Part shown: piece by piece, positions 36,136-50,000 of the stretch
How positions within the stretch are numbered: position 1 is the stretch's first letter
Layout: each line of letters opens with the position of its first letter
Origin: Glandiceps talaboti
Lineage: Eukaryota; Hemichordata; Enteropneusta; Spengelidae
Direction: 5' to 3'
Assembly: GCF_964340395.1 (NCBI RefSeq)
Contig: NC_135569.1
Coordinates: 14,195,519-14,259,518, forward strand
Length of the DNA: 64,000 bases
Program-made: the position numbers and the translations under genes
The notes under the pieces: model-generated
The model's database searches: none
The model's input: the letters and a program-made list of their open reading frames with translations, nothing else
What the model was told of the DNA's origin: nothing

Positions 36136-37913
36136 TATAGTTGTTTAAGACAATCAAACTTTTGAATTTTGATTTACATTTTACCAGTGATAGTAATAGT
36201 AGAAAATGATTCGGTTCTTGTATATGTTTTTTCCCCTTGTTTGCCTGGGAGGTTTTTTGGAAATTCATGGGCCACAAACAAAGTATTTAATTGATAGAGC
36301 CTAACATATACACACTAAAGTAGTTATATCTTTTGACAGATAACATTTAACATTCGGATAAAATCAAACACCATATTAAGATAAATAAAATATTCTGTAA
36401 ACATACATCAGCTTAAATAATTAATGGCATTTCATCATCAGGATATTTAAGGTAATTTTTCCCATATTCATTGCAGATTTGAACATTTGAGAAACGTAAA
36501 TCTGTGTGTATTTTTTGATGATTTAACTTCATAATCAAACTTCAATAGTATGTATCGCGTAGAATGGACAATTAAAGTCAGCAGAAACCTTTAAAATATG
36601 TCTTTCCAAATTTCAGCAATAAACGTTAAGGTTTACTTACATACGTACTTTGTGAGGGTCAGCATCTTACAATCGGTAATTTTGTGATTTATTTCTAATC
36701 CTACCACAGACGGCGTACATTTCAAATAGTTTCACCACATTGAAGGAATATACTTGAGGTACTCATATATACTTATGAGAAATATAGAATTAAGGACAAC
36801 TGCCATTATAGTGTGACTGTAATACTTGAAGACTGATTATACAAAATTATTTACTTCAAGGGATTTTCTTTTTAAATGAATATTTCCATACTTGTCACTT
36901 ATTATTCAAAACAAATCGTCACACAGTGTATATATAATTATTATTTTAAATTTTTTCCTGCACAACAATTATAGAAAACAAATGAATTTGAAATAGTCAT
37001 CACAGTATTGGGCATATGTAATTGTCATTTCCAATTCTGTCACTAAAGATTAAAGTACAAACTGTAATAATGTAAAAAATGTCTTTGTCGAAGACATAAA
37101 GGCAACGTTTCAACTTACTAAACCATATTGTGATTTTAATGATAGATGTGGCCAACACTCGTTAAGCTGTATATCTGACTATTGTGCCCTGATTGGTTTA
37201 AACTGGTCCTTTCATTAATGAGGTGTACATGAACACTGGGGCCAATATAATATCATTATTGTATGCCATGAAACGTGTAGACTACACTATATTTTACACC
37301 TAATATTGACATATGTTACAATGTTCAACACTGAGGGTGCTATAGTGGCCACCTCTGTCAGAATGAGTGATGGTCACGAATCGAAGGGAAGTGCACATGT
37401 TGACTACGTCATCTGACATCGAAGGCAGGTTTGACTGAAGTCAGACAATGGATGTTAGAGATAAGGTGATAACGGATGGACGCACAGAAGTGAATCTAAA
37501 GTTCATATCATATAGCGAAACATGTACACCCAGAAAGACAACTTGATATATATCACCATGATTATGACAAATATGAATTATACACTTCAGAAGTACATTG
37601 CTATTAGTAGGTTATTTCTTAACTGATATTACATTGATTAGGCATTGATTTACTTTAGCACCCACAGGTAAACAAATACCGAACTGATAAAAGACTATAT
37701 GGCTACACAACAAACTCAACAACCGATCAATAAACCTACTGCAAAATAATGACACACTTTCTAAATAACTCCTCTTTACAAGCATACATTCTGATGTCCT
37801 GCCTTCCCGCCATTCCTTCCTGACTGTCAGAGCGACTAAGTGACTCATTGTCTCTCATCTTAGCTGATTGGCAGGCCGACAGATCGATCGTTCGACCGAC
37901 CAATTGACCAAAT

Positions 37914-38266
37914 TACTGACTGACTGACGGCGACTAACTGATTGACTGATAGACTAGCAGACTGACTGGACTGACTGACTGACTGACTGACTGACTGACT
38001 GACTAGCAGACTGACTGACTGACTGACTGACTGACAGACAGACCAAAATAACACAAAGTATCATACAAATGAATCATACTGACTGACTGACTGACTGACT
38101 GACTAGCAGACTGATTTACTTACTGACTGACCAAAATAACACAAACACGAATGAATCATACTGACTGACTGACTGACTTACTGACTTACTGACTATCTGA
38201 CTGACTGACTGACTGACTAAGTAGCAAACTGACTAACTGACTGACTAAGTAGCAGACTGACTGACT

Positions 38267-38298
<32 letters not shown>

Positions 38299-38312
38299 TA
38301 CTGACTGACCAA
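37914..38312 (-). repeat. (CTGA)n satellite, copy B
   Basis: Reverse-complement counterpart of 5954-6382, with the same interspersed CCAAAATAACACAA units near 38043, 38132 and 38309. The array length differs from A and C. Confidence 0.9.
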
Positions 38313-40394
38313 AATAACACAACGTATCATACGAATGAATCCAGCTATTTATCCATATTATTTATCAGCTATTTATGTTATCGTAGTGATTTCAACATAC
38401 CTACTATCAAACCGACTGACCAACTGACTAATAATAAATTATGGAATAACATAAACTGAATTACCGGGTAACACACCAAGTAAATGAACAGTACCAAAAC
38501 AAACCAACGAAACATAGAATAATACAACGTACACTTTCTATGACTAGTTACAAAACAAGATATGCAAATAGAATGGTTGCTTAACTAGCATTGTGACTGA
38601 CTATTTTAACAACTAACAATCAAAGTGTTGAATTTTACTAGCCAAAGAAGTTCACAAAAAATCACAAAATATCAGACAATTATTAACAATACCATATACA
38701 CGAACTAGTAACCAAAGGACAACTGAATAACTTAAAAAAGACAATACGACTGCAATAACCCAATCCTGATGTTCCTTTTAAAACAAACACTCGTTATGTT
38801 AAACAATCGATACACATTTACAATGCATAATTGTTTAGTCTCTCAGTAGCTGTCTTTACTTTTTTGTAATTTATCTTTGATAGTATTTCTTGATCCTGAA
38901 GTATAATTAAAAACATAGTGTAGGTTGTACGTTTGATGAAGTCGGATTATATATGTATGTGTTCGAATTCGTTACTCAGTGAGTAGTGCCTGTTCTCTAT
39001 ACATATAATGTGCACTGTACATTCAGATTATTATAATGAATGTCATAATGTTTGCTCACACAATTAGTATTAAATAAAAAAAGATTTCAGATTTTTTTTT
39101 TATAAATATGATAAAATATAAGCCGCGTCTGAATACAGACTATATTAACGTCTGAGTTAATTAGTGTCAACACTTCAGTCTGCCGAATGTATCGAATCAT
39201 GAAGGCATCCACTGACTTTGCAAAGATAACATGTACATAACTGTAAAATAATATCTAAAAAAACTTTCGTTGCATTTTGTAGCCATGGTTGATTCATGTA
39301 CATTTGGGAACAAGTGGTTAAATTAATTAATGTGTTGATGAAAAAGCATGCTTTATATGAATTAAGCTGAAACAAACTCATGGTTATCCTGGAAAAAAAG
39401 CCAGTTGTATTCCTTGTTTCGGTAGTACTTTTCCTTAACTATAATTACAATTCGTAAGTGTTTTCGAATTTCGTTTTTTTCATACATAAAGTATTTCCAG
39501 ACGTCCGAAATTAGGAACGTAATACTCGCAGAATTCATTTTACCCAAGTAAGCCATGGGCCATACAAATAGATTAGATCCAACGTGGGGGTTCGACTTTT
39601 GGATGGGTAATATGAGATTACAAAACGAAAAGAAAAAACAAAACAATAACACTTCATCTGGATGGAGCCACTGAGAAAAGAGACGATAGAAAAATGCTGG
39701 TAAATAAAATAAAATAAAAATAAAAAAAAAATAAAAAATAAAAAAAAAATAAAAAAAAACCATCTGTGATTATAATCAACTCTACTATCCATTTAGTAAT
39801 CTTGATAATACTGTGATAAAAAGTGACATAATTAAACCCAATTCATTCGATTTTTCGCATTTCTTTTAGGTTAACAGACACTACATGACATGTTGTACCA
39901 TTAATAAACTACACTTGCTGTAGGTATTATTTGCAATTCTAGTATTATTTGTTCCATCCGACAAACAACAACACATTGCCTTAAAAAGTTTCAAAATCAA
40001 TAACAGACACTATAGGCAATATATGGAGAAGCTTAGATTTCAAATTACTTTCGAATTTTTCGATTTCCGAAAAACAAAAAGTTTAAGAGAATTAGTAGAG
40101 CAATAAGTTGAAACTATGATTTGCATTAATGGCGCTGATTTTTGAGTGTGGTCGCAAAAATCATTTTTATTGGATTTTACTATATGATGTGGAAAGCTGT
40201 ACAAATATGTTTACTCACAGGTGAGTTAATAATGTGAAGGGTGTACACTATTAAAAGTAAGTAACCAGGTTTTCAAAAAACCGCTCCAGTTGTAGCTAGT
40301 TAAAGCAATGTTAAGCATGGATTTAAGTATTTCTGAAATATGACCAAATCAGAAATATATCTAATGAATAATCTCTATTTAGTGTTTTCCCGTT

Positions 40395-40400
40395 TTTATT
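40395..40400 (-). terminator. Poly(A) signal of receptor copy B
   Basis: AATAAA on the minus strand, about 96 nt beyond the stop, conserved with copy A. Confidence 0.45.
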
Positions 40401-40495
40401 ATGCTTTTTTTTTCAATTCACTAAAATGTAAACAATAATCTGAGGGATACCCCATTCCAGTGGATGTCTTTGACATAATGTCGAGTCAATAGTAC

Positions 40496-42456
40496 TTATT
40501 CATTGCCTTGACAACAGGTACATTTTACACTAGATAATTGAAACGCCAGGAACAAAAGTACCCCTTGAAGACTATTGATGACAGAACATACATAGCCTAA
40601 GTAAGGATCTTGAATGAAGCTATCAATCAAACATATACTCCAACTTAACCCTGTCATTATCGTTAACTTGATGCACAGCGGAATATGTTGCTTTACTTTC
40701 TTAAATTGACTTTGGTTCGTCACATCAATTGTTGAATTGGCAACGTTATACATAGTGAAGACAAGACAACACATATTGAAGAGAATGATAGCCACGATGG
40801 GAGCATGGAAGAAGATATAAAGAGCAATAGGATTTCCTAGCCAACATAACTCAGAACCATAACCGACAGAAAAAGACGTACAATGACAAAGATCAAGGGC
40901 GATAGCTAGGCCGACAACAACTGCCGGTGAAATCCATCCCATTAAACAGAATTTCGTAAGAGCCCGTTCACTTCTCAAGACACTAGCATACTTGGCTACA
41001 GAATAGAATGTATTGCAGACGTCATAATTAAGAATGGCAATCCAAGCGAAATATATCAACCAAGCGTAGTGTTGTAAGGCAGCCAACGAGAAACACAATT
41101 TAGGGAATTCATTCAACCACATACCGGACACAAATATACCCTGGGCTACAAGCAAAGAAATAGTCAAATTTAGCTTAATCTTACCAGGAATATTGTGTAA
41201 AGTGGACTTCACGAAATACTTAATTATACCTCCTATCGAGAAGAGTATAGATGCAATGCAACATCCTAGGGTTGTGTATGCTGATATCTGGTCGAAGGTC
41301 ATCACGTTACCTGTACCAAGAAAGCATGCAAGTGCAATAGACTGATTTCGCAATAAAATGAAAACATCCGTGGAATACTTTATACCAGCAACCCTGAAAA
41401 TCAACATTCTACCGATAATGTCAAATTCAGTTTGATTCAGTTGAACAATTCTATCTACAGGACATTTATCAACAAATTTCCCAATCTTAATAGATTCATT
41501 CTTCGATACAGTTAGAGTCGGGTCACTAGGTATTATTAGACCCGTGTCGTTGTTTGAAGGGGTAGAATATGAACCGTTATTCAGACTCACTTTACTTGCT
41601 TGACTGACAGTTTTGAAGTTGACTTGTGATTTACAACTTAATGATGTAGGGTCTAGACGTGTACCATTTTTACATAACAAGTAGTATTTGTGTAAATCTC
41701 CGTATATGTCAATAAATGTAACCGAAGCCTTAGCATTGTGATTTACAGAGAAGAGCATGTTCAAAGCGTAAAGCTGTCTAGTACTATGCACATTAGTCCC
41801 ACACGCTGTATCATAGATGCCATTACAATGTGCGCAATGATTGTTTCTAAAGTTATACATATCAACGGACCGAAAGCTGTTGTGAACAATGGAAAAATAA
41901 GAATGACACTTATTTCGCAACTTGATGAAATCTGTCAAATTCTTATCACTAAACACATTGGAATAATAAAGTGTAATGTTACAAGAATCTATGTATGTAA
42001 CACACAATCGTGGCTTGGGTATGGAACGGGGGTATTCAAACTGAAAATAGCAAGAATACATGTTTACTGATAGAAAGTCAATAATCGAGGAGATATTCAA
42101 CTCTTCATGCCCGAAAGGATTACCCCTGCAGTGCCAGGATGTCTGCCAATATTGCACGTCCAGCTCGTCCACACCATTACAGGCTGCACAGTAGATGTTG
42201 CGGTAAACGATTCCATTTGGACCAGATACTGGTATACCAGTTCTTTCATAATCTGATTAGGAATGTAAATAGAAATACAATTATTACCCACTACTTGATA
42301 CACTCAGTCAATCATCCATCTCCTCATATAACAAGACATTGTTGTTACATTATCATTACATGTCATCATCGTAACCACCACCACCACCACCACCACCACC
42401 ACCACCACCACCACCACCACCACCACCACCACCACCACCACCACCACCACAGTCAT

Positions 42457-42502
<46 letters not shown>

Positions 42503-43149
42503 CATCATCATCCTCCTCACCATCATCATCATCACCATCATCATCATCGTCATTGTCATCGTCGTCGTTGTCGTCGTCATCGTTGTCGTCGTCGTCATTG
42601 TCATCGTCACCATAGTCGTCATCTTTTGTATCATTATCATTATTGTCACGATGGACTTATGTTCTTATTGTCTGTTACTACACTTATCTTACCTGTGTTG
42701 TTACTTCCCACCAGACATTTGTCTCCAATGTCGTCATCATTCCACCAGTCTGGACATCCGTGCTTCATCCAATAACCTCTTTCTAACAGAGGTTCTAACA
42801 CCACACACGACTCGAGCACCCCATTGACATCTCCAATATCACCTGCACTGGTCACATCGCTCTCAGCAAGTGAGTATATCTCTGCATCACATGCATCTTG
42901 GTAGTCAGGGCAACAGTCACCATAATACAGACATTTTGAATCACAACTACAACCCCATGTTTCTTGGTGAACCTGTGATACGTTGCAAATCGGTTGACTA
43001 CCTTTGGAATAGCAAGAGTTCCATTCCTCTTGAGTAATACTAGTACCCCACGGTAGCTCACATTGAAGTCGATCGTCATCGTCTGTCGATTGGCCATCTA
43101 ATTGGACTACTAGAATTCCCAAAACTATTAGCAGAATGGCTCTATTCAT
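40496..43149 (-). CDS. Somatomedin-B domain, Methuselah-like 7TM receptor, copy B (2 exons)
   Basis: The model on the minus strand is exon 1 at 43149-42693 and exon 2 at 42252-40496, 737 residues. The donor CAG|GTAAGAT and acceptor CTAATCAG| sit at the same positions as in copy A, with the split Asp codon kept. Signal peptide, SMB Cys pattern, CAxCNG motifs and 7TM helices are as in A. The 7TM differs from A by few residues (for example VMTFDQ, LAALQHY, DVCNTF, CWLG). Ectodomain changes are denser, with two extra residues before the SMB Cys cluster (WGTSITQEEW) and a changed stretch around SVDMYNF. It ends CQGNE rather than CQGN. No disabling mutation was seen. The upstream region lacks the TATA-like box of A. 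Confidence 0.85.
42366..42645 (-). repeat. Trinucleotide repeat in receptor B intron
   Basis: CAC, CAT and GTC triplets (plus-strand reading) fill most of the 440-bp intron. The CAC block is far longer than in A. His- and Ser-rich frames are artefacts. Confidence 0.9.
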
Positions 43150-44384
43150 CTCTACAGCAATCTTTTGGATTTAAAGATAGGAAAAAAAGATTCGTTACCA
43201 TCTAGTTCGTTTGTTATTGTCAACTAGCAAATAGTTCGTGCATCTCATAGGGTTTACATATTGATACAGTGTTTCTAAGTGTTTGCCACATTAATTGCCA
43301 AAACAAAGTTAACCAGGATACCTCTAAAACCAGTTTTGTGGTTGATGTCCTCAGAAGAATTGAAAGCCCAGGGTTTCATCGTTGGTTTTCAAATCTAATT
43401 AGAAGGAATAGATTCACAATCCAGATATATGTACCCAGACATTCATGTACGAGCGCACACAGGCAGTGTATATTATGGGCATATTTGTGCCAAGTCATTT
43501 ATAAGCCATACAGGTTAAGGGGCGAGATCAATAGTTCAATGTAGGATAACAAACTAAATTCTTTTATTTAGGCCTAGGAACCCAACCCCCATCCCATTTC
43601 TAACTAAATTGGCCGAAATTGAAAATGGTTTCAGATAGCACAATCAATTTCAAATCATTATGAAGTAGTATGTAGTGGTATGAATACAAAGACAGTATGA
43701 AGTGAGGAAAAATATAATTTGTTTGTAAAACTTTACTGTATCTTTGTGCAATGCATTTACTATTATAGCGAAAATTCTTCCATTTCTCAATTGGAATTTT
43801 TATAATTATTTGTATTTAGAGGTACGTTAAAAGTCGAAAGGTTCGGCATTATTTGCGCTTGTTAAGGAGCGTGGCTTGACCACGACTTAATTATAAAGTC
43901 AAATTCATTGTATGAGCTGTCAAAACAATCTCAAAAGTGAGACCGTATATGGAATAATTCGTTGATAATACAATTTGACAAAATGAATATTAAAATCAGC
44001 TAATATGTGTTTTACCAATCACCATCAACATTGGAAATATTAATTCGTCACATTTGCAAAAGCGTTGCCTGCTAACAAAAAGGACACTCAAGAACTCGCA
44101 ATATCCAGGAAACTTCAGCATTGTTCGTACACCTCCGCTAATGACTAAGGCGTGGGCCAGGGCCTGGTCACAGAAGATCGTAGAATAAAGTCTAATTGAT
44201 GCATATGGGTAGCGTGTAAAGACATTATTTACAGCAACGAATCCCAAAAATGTCAAATACAACAGTCATGCGAAATTAACTCTGCTAATGTATGAGTACT
44301 CCACTTCCTAAAGTCATTGGAAACCTGGCACTGAACTCTATATGTCAATAAGTAAACGCATTATATGTCGATTACAACTGTTTT

Positions 44385-45485
44385 TATTTTATCTACAAAA
44401 AACTATAATCAATGCTGCACTAGTATAGTACTTTTGTTGTGCTAACAAATAGCTAGTGGGAAACACAAAAATATCCCTCCCTACTGCAGTGAAGACAACT
44501 ACAGAGCCAATCATGAACAAGAAAATGACATATGCACCACATACATACTTTCCCCAAAGTACTAAATAAAAAGAACAGTAACTGCTATAAATAGTAGACA
44601 GGTTTGTTGAGAATTAAAGAAAGAAATACAATTTCGCGTCGTCACATCACTTTAGACAACATATCCTGACCAGAAAGAATTCCGTGGGGTGGGGGGGGGG
44701 GCACTAAATCACAATATCTCATCAGAGTCTAGTCACACGTACTACATTATATGTTATATTATTAGGTATGGTCACCTACCGTTGTCTAACATACAAACGC
44801 GACTTTTCACAATCTGCTACTATATACCAACATTTACATGGATGCTACAATAAATGTGTATAATTTGCTACTTTTAAAACTTGTTTTGTTTCATTAACTT
44901 ACTGCATAGAAATCGTATAAATATGTGGTATCATAACATTTAATGGTAAGAATAAACCAACAAAACCCCAAAACAATAAGGACAAGCTTACTAGTGATAA
45001 ACTCTCACAGAAAGAAATAGATTGTGATCAAATCAATTTGGATTTGAATTGTAGAAGTAGACACATACCAATGTCATATCCATGGAGCTGTACATTGTCG
45101 CAAAAATAATTGAATCTTAACAATTATTAAAACCCATACGTTTTGAGTCTACCGATAGAATGTTGAAAAGGAACATTTTAACCTATGTTTGTGAGCCGAG
45201 TACGTGTTGTATGATACAAAGAAGGGAGAACCCTCACTTTGTAAAAATGGTTATTATAACAAAGGTAAACCTAAATAAAGTTTCTTAGTTATGCTCTAAA
45301 TTTTGAAATCTAGCAATAACAAGGCAGCAATTGCCTAAAGGTAGTTATAGACTGCTTTTATGTATATTGATATGATGAATACATCCGCGTATTTCAAAGA
45401 AACGAAACTTTGCTGATTTCAAAACTGACTATGATTAATGAGTTGGACATACATACAATTTACAAATTTTGAAAGTATAAAGCTG
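44385..45485. other. No feature seen
   Basis: Unique AT-rich DNA beyond the end of duplicon B. A G-run lies at about 44690-44701. No protein-like frame. Confidence 0.4.
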
Positions 45486-45487
45486 TA

Positions 45488-45745
45488 TGTATATTAAGGG
45501 TTGTCGGTAGTCAAGTGGTTAATCCACTTGCCTCTTAACACTGTGGCCGGGGTTTGAACCTATTTAGGGTTTGATTAAATTTGCCAAGCTGTAAGTAAGA
45601 AGAGTGTCATTCAGTTTGACTTTACCGAACAATGCAGGTTTACCCCCGAGTACTCCCAGATCAGTTTCCTCCTGCTCTAACACTGAACCGTCCTCCAGTT
45701 AGTCGGCAATGCCGGATTTATAATAAAGAAATAAAAGTCTAACTT
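45488..45745 (+). mobile_element. Second tRNA-derived SINE family
   Basis: A consensus A box TAGTCAAGTGG (45508-45518) and a near-consensus B box GGTTTGAACC (45551-45560) sit in a tRNA-like head. The unrelated body reads through CCCGAGTACTCCCAGATCAG and ends near AATAAAGAAATAAAAG. The head and body differ from the SINE at 27300. It is not a tRNA gene, because the acceptor stem is not formed and a long non-tRNA body follows. Confidence 0.65.
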
Positions 45746-46654
45746 TACTTACCTTCAAATCAGTGACACCACATACAATAAGGATTACCATGCAATCAGA
45801 GTGAGAACTTGTATAGGGAAAGTGCTTCGACAAAGAAAAAAACTTGGATTATGAAAGCTGTTCATGTGAATGCGCATCTACACGGTGAATGCGCATCTAC
45901 ACTGTGAACCTGAGTTATATATTATCCTCTAATGCGTATTGTCATAATTCACACGGACAGGATGTATCACATCAGGCAAGTAATATTTACTAGTCTAAAT
46001 GCTGCCTCTTGAGTGACAACATTAGGAAATAAAATTAAGCTTGGACGATGAGAACAGTACGTCATTGTTCTTTGTAAGATGTCACTTCCTGTCATCGTGA
46101 TAAGACTGGATAATTTAAGTAGTATGCAGACTGGTGTAGGTGTTTGAATTTCTCCTCCACAGACTATACTGGTTGGATTGCTCGATGACTGCGCAAATGA
46201 AAAAAATACTTTTGAGTAATTGGTTTCTAACTTGCAGGCGTGCAATGGCACATGCTAGTTGCAATAAAAACATTGGTAAGATTGGCCATGGTCATGTAGA
46301 GAGAAATGCTTTCATTCCAGACACAGACACAGACCCTTATACAGACACAGTCACACATACATGCACAGGCATAAAATCACCCCCTACACATATTTTACGC
46401 ACTAAACCGGATCCTGTGGTTTATGTTTGTGGGACAATCCTGTTGTCCACATATTGTATATATTGGGCAATTGTCCATCTCATCCTTGTAGGAATACCAT
46501 TAACCTTGTGGGGTTTAAATGTTTATGAATATTAATTATGTTGGTATTTACTGTGTGAACTCAATAAACAATATTATGGGGTTTCTCATAGCTAACTTTA
46601 TGGGGCCTCGAACGGGGTAATGAACACAGACTACGGCCACAATTCAGAGTTTCA

Positions 46655-47381
46655 ATTCATCGTTTATTGATTGTCAATCTGTTAATTGGACTACTAGAAT
46701 TCCTAAGATGATGAGCAGAATGGCCCTATTTGTCTCTACAGCCATCGTTTGAAATTAAAGACAGGAAAAATGGTTCATTTCGTCTTGTTCATTTGTTATT
46801 ATCAACTAGCAAATAGTCCGTGCTTCTCACCGGGTTTACATATAGATGCAATGTTTCTCGGTAGGATTTTCAAGTTTTATAAGGCGTCAAAGGTTAAATC
46901 TGACACGCTAATTGTCAAAATAAAGATAATCAAGATACCCGTAAACATTTGAATCTGGTTTTCTTTGGCATTTTCACAATGTCGTGTTATTCATTCCAGA
47001 AAGTACGCACGTTGAAACATTTCTATATATCATATTGCTGATGCTACGTTCCATCTATCTCTAGTGGCATGAATACAAAGCATATATATGGTGATTGAAA
47101 AAAATAGTTCTTTTGTTGAAACTTTACTGTATCTAAGTGCCATGCATTTACAGAGAAAATTCTTTCATTTCTCAATTAAACATATTTTTAGAATTTTTTG
47201 TATTTAGAGGTACAAAACAGATTCTCTAAAAGTCGAAAGATTCTGCAATATTCGTGCAGGAGCGTGACTTGACCACGACTTAATTATCAATTTCATTAGT
47301 ATGAGCTGTCAAATCTCAACACTGAGACCATATGGAAGAATTCTTTATAAATAATATTACACTTTGACACAATGAATATTT

Positions 47382-47382
<1 letters not shown>
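46655..47382 (-). pseudogene. Decayed fourth receptor 5' end (promoter and signal-peptide exon relic)
   Basis: On the minus strand this matches the receptor 5' flank and the first coding bases. The frame for NRAILLIILGILVVQ is still readable at about 46738-46682, but the ATG is ACA, and similarity fades before the SMB domain. The flank contains the TATA-like box (46875-46881) and the 17-bp segment that A has lost. It ends at an (AC)n run. No 7TM part is nearby. It is non-functional as a receptor. Confidence 0.75.
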
Positions 47383-47426
<44 letters not shown>

Positions 47427-47430
47427 ACAT
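47383..47430 (+). repeat. (AC)n microsatellite
   Basis: Pure CA/AC run at the outer edge of the receptor relic. Confidence 0.95.
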
Positions 47431-47805
47431 CCAAAATAAAGTAGAAAATATGTTGTTTAATATGGAAAACAAAATAATAACAATAATAATATTAATAATA
47501 AACGATAATGCAAGACACGAATAACAAGTGCAACAATAACTACACATCACATAAATCTATTAAAAGCAGAAAACACTTTGGGCAGAAGGCACTACCGAAT
47601 CAGATCTAGTCAATGATAGAATGGGTGTGTATGAAATGTAGTGTCAGTTGAGGCAACTTGGAGCATGTATTAAGCCGAGTGGTGCCAGTTAGAGGCGAAT
47701 GAGATGGAAATTTCATGACCAGATCAAAGTAACACCATGAGACAAGAGGTAGAATTTGTGTGGTTTTGTAACGTTTTAAAGATTTGTTTTATATATCTGT
47801 GCTAG

Positions 47806-49660
47806 ACATGCTTGATGCAAAATCTTTGATCTGCAGAATGTTTTCGTTACCCCCCCCCCCCTTGTCAACTTTCAAGGCGTATGAAGAGCAACTAAATCTT
47901 GATAATTTTGTTCTCAATTTAAACATATGAACACAGGCAAATTAAACTAAAACTTCATAGACAACAAAACTGATTGTAGGATCAGATATTAAAACTATCC
48001 ATGCTGATATTTCAATGCACGGGAAAGCGATGCATGCACAGACGGGATATGGTGTTTTTAAGTAGAAGAGTAGATTAAGCCTTGGTCCCTCTAATTAGAT
48101 ACCTTATTTCGCCATACTTCGATTGCTGACACGAGAGCTATCGAGTAACAAACCCGCACAGAGAACAAGCTATTCATTAGGCACGTGAAGAGCAACTAAA
48201 TCTTGGTAATTTTTAAATATTACTTCTGGTTCAAGCGTTGATATGAAAGTATTGTAAGAACGAAGCATGGGAGATGTTTCAAAATCCTCATGCCAGATCT
48301 GCCAAGCATGTTAAAAAATATAAATCAGTCCTTTTACACCAATATCAATTAACCTGCAGACTATGAATAAAAACACACCAATTGCATTGTATATATACAG
48401 AAGAACAGCCTCCCTCTAAAGTGCCATGCATGATTTACTCAGTAGTGATTGAGTACAATAGCGATCTGATTCTTCGGTAATTTATTTATCAAGATTTAGA
48501 AAAGCTGCATTGATATCAGTATTGTGGTTGCAGTGTTCTGGAGAATGAAATATGATGTCTAATATACATCAGAATGCGCTCACTATGTCTGCATGGGGGA
48601 CTACCTGTCACTTGCACATTTTCTTGAAATGCAGATCTTTAAGTTAAATAAATAGTACTGGAAATATGGCTCAGTTATTATATATGCATGTAGAGGGGGG
48701 GATAACATCGGTAAGTGAATGTGAGGAAAATCAGCATAACGTGATTCTCATGGATGAATAAGTTTTGTTCACATTAGTAAAACCACGTAATCACCACTAT
48801 ACCATCTCGGTACATTTCAGGAGTCGATCACGAACTTTGGGTCATTATAACAAAAGAACAGGAAATAGTCAAAATATCTCAAAACTTACTATATAATCAA
48901 ATCGCAATACAGTGTTTGCATTCACAGAGTTTGTTCGCATTATAAGGACCTTAAAACGAATTGACAATTGTTGCCAAGGTGGTTCTGTTTAAACCCTTCC
49001 TATGATACGTTCATTTCACTTTTGAATTCTGAGGATGTAACTTATTTAAATAACACAGCTTCATTTATTTTTTTTTCAATGACAAATATAAAAGAATCTC
49101 CCTAAAACTCTTGTAACATTGTTTGCTTCTTAGGCCTGTGGTCTTATTATTGTAAATTAAACTGAAATTAAATTAAATCTGATTCACAGAACTTACACTA
49201 TTCTTTTTCTTATATACGTAGCAGACTTTATTGGACCGATGTACAATACGAGAAAATATTTTCCTTTAACCTGGATAGTAATAACATTGTCATTATAAAG
49301 GAGTTAAATATATTATACTTTCTCCACAATGTTTACTAAATTGATCTATATGAGGTAAGTACATCTCGAGCTAGTGTAACACTATTGAGCTATACAGATA
49401 CCAAACGCTATCATACACGAAATGGCGCCATGTCGAAGACCTGAGATTTGTGACCTTTACTTAAAACAGAGGCATTTACTAATGGTTAAATATGTCAAAT
49501 ACATTTACATAGGAAACCCCCAAGTTTGAACCCATTTGGCAAAACGACATAATTCACACATGGAAGCACATTTAAATGTGTGATGAGCGTATACACCACT
49601 AATCATCAGAAAAAGACTGTGTAGTCACATTGTTACTTTGCCTAATAAGATGCCAACATA
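47806..49660 (+). repeat. Tandem duplication, unit 1
   Basis: Matches 50497-53040 in the same order, for example CAATGCACGGGAAAGCGATG (48015 and 50703) and AAACCACGTAATCACCACTA (48779 and 52097). It ends in a (CATA)n/(GACA)n array, as unit 2 ends in (CA)n/(CATA)n. No gene was seen in it. Confidence 0.8.
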
Positions 49661-49929
49661 TTGCAATACATACATATAGATACATAGATACATATATACA
49701 TAGATACAAAGATACATAGATACATAGATACAAGCATACATACATACATACATACATACATACATACATACATACATACATACATACATACATACATACA
49801 GACAGACAGACAGACAGACAGAGAAAGAGACAGACAGACATACATACATACATACATACATACATACATACATACATACATACATACATACATACAGACA
49901 GACAAAGAGACAGACAGACAGACATACAT

Positions 49930-50000
<71 letters not shown>

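Larger units (their letters stand above)
33988..44384 (-). repeat. Duplicon B (inverted copy)
   Basis: Reverse-complement copy of duplicon A. Its start (TTAAGACTAGCTTTTGG) equals A at about 10440. Its end (ATTACAACTGTTTTT at about 44370-44384) equals A at its first bases. Relative to A and C it lacks the distal 220 bp. It begins about 450 bp after the last exon of the PIDD-like gene. Confidence 0.9.

Noticed and set aside
39175-39381. 68-codon frame identical to that at 59642-59848
   Set aside because: Copy A has stops in the same place, so there is no sign of protein-level conservation.
39362-39792. Frames of 85-133 codons, with counterparts at 4602-4811 and 59829-60245
   Set aside because: Phe-rich because of an A/T-rich run. 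Ends shift between copies and there is no known domain or splice support. Similarity is explained by the recent duplication.
45500-45570. Possible tRNA gene with A and B boxes
   Set aside because: No acceptor stem is formed and a long non-tRNA body follows, so it is called a SINE head.
46140-46535. 131-codon frame with a hydrophobic C-terminal stretch
   Set aside because: The middle is a degenerate ACAGACAC repeat. No family resemblance, no splice sites and no poly(A) signal at a useful distance.
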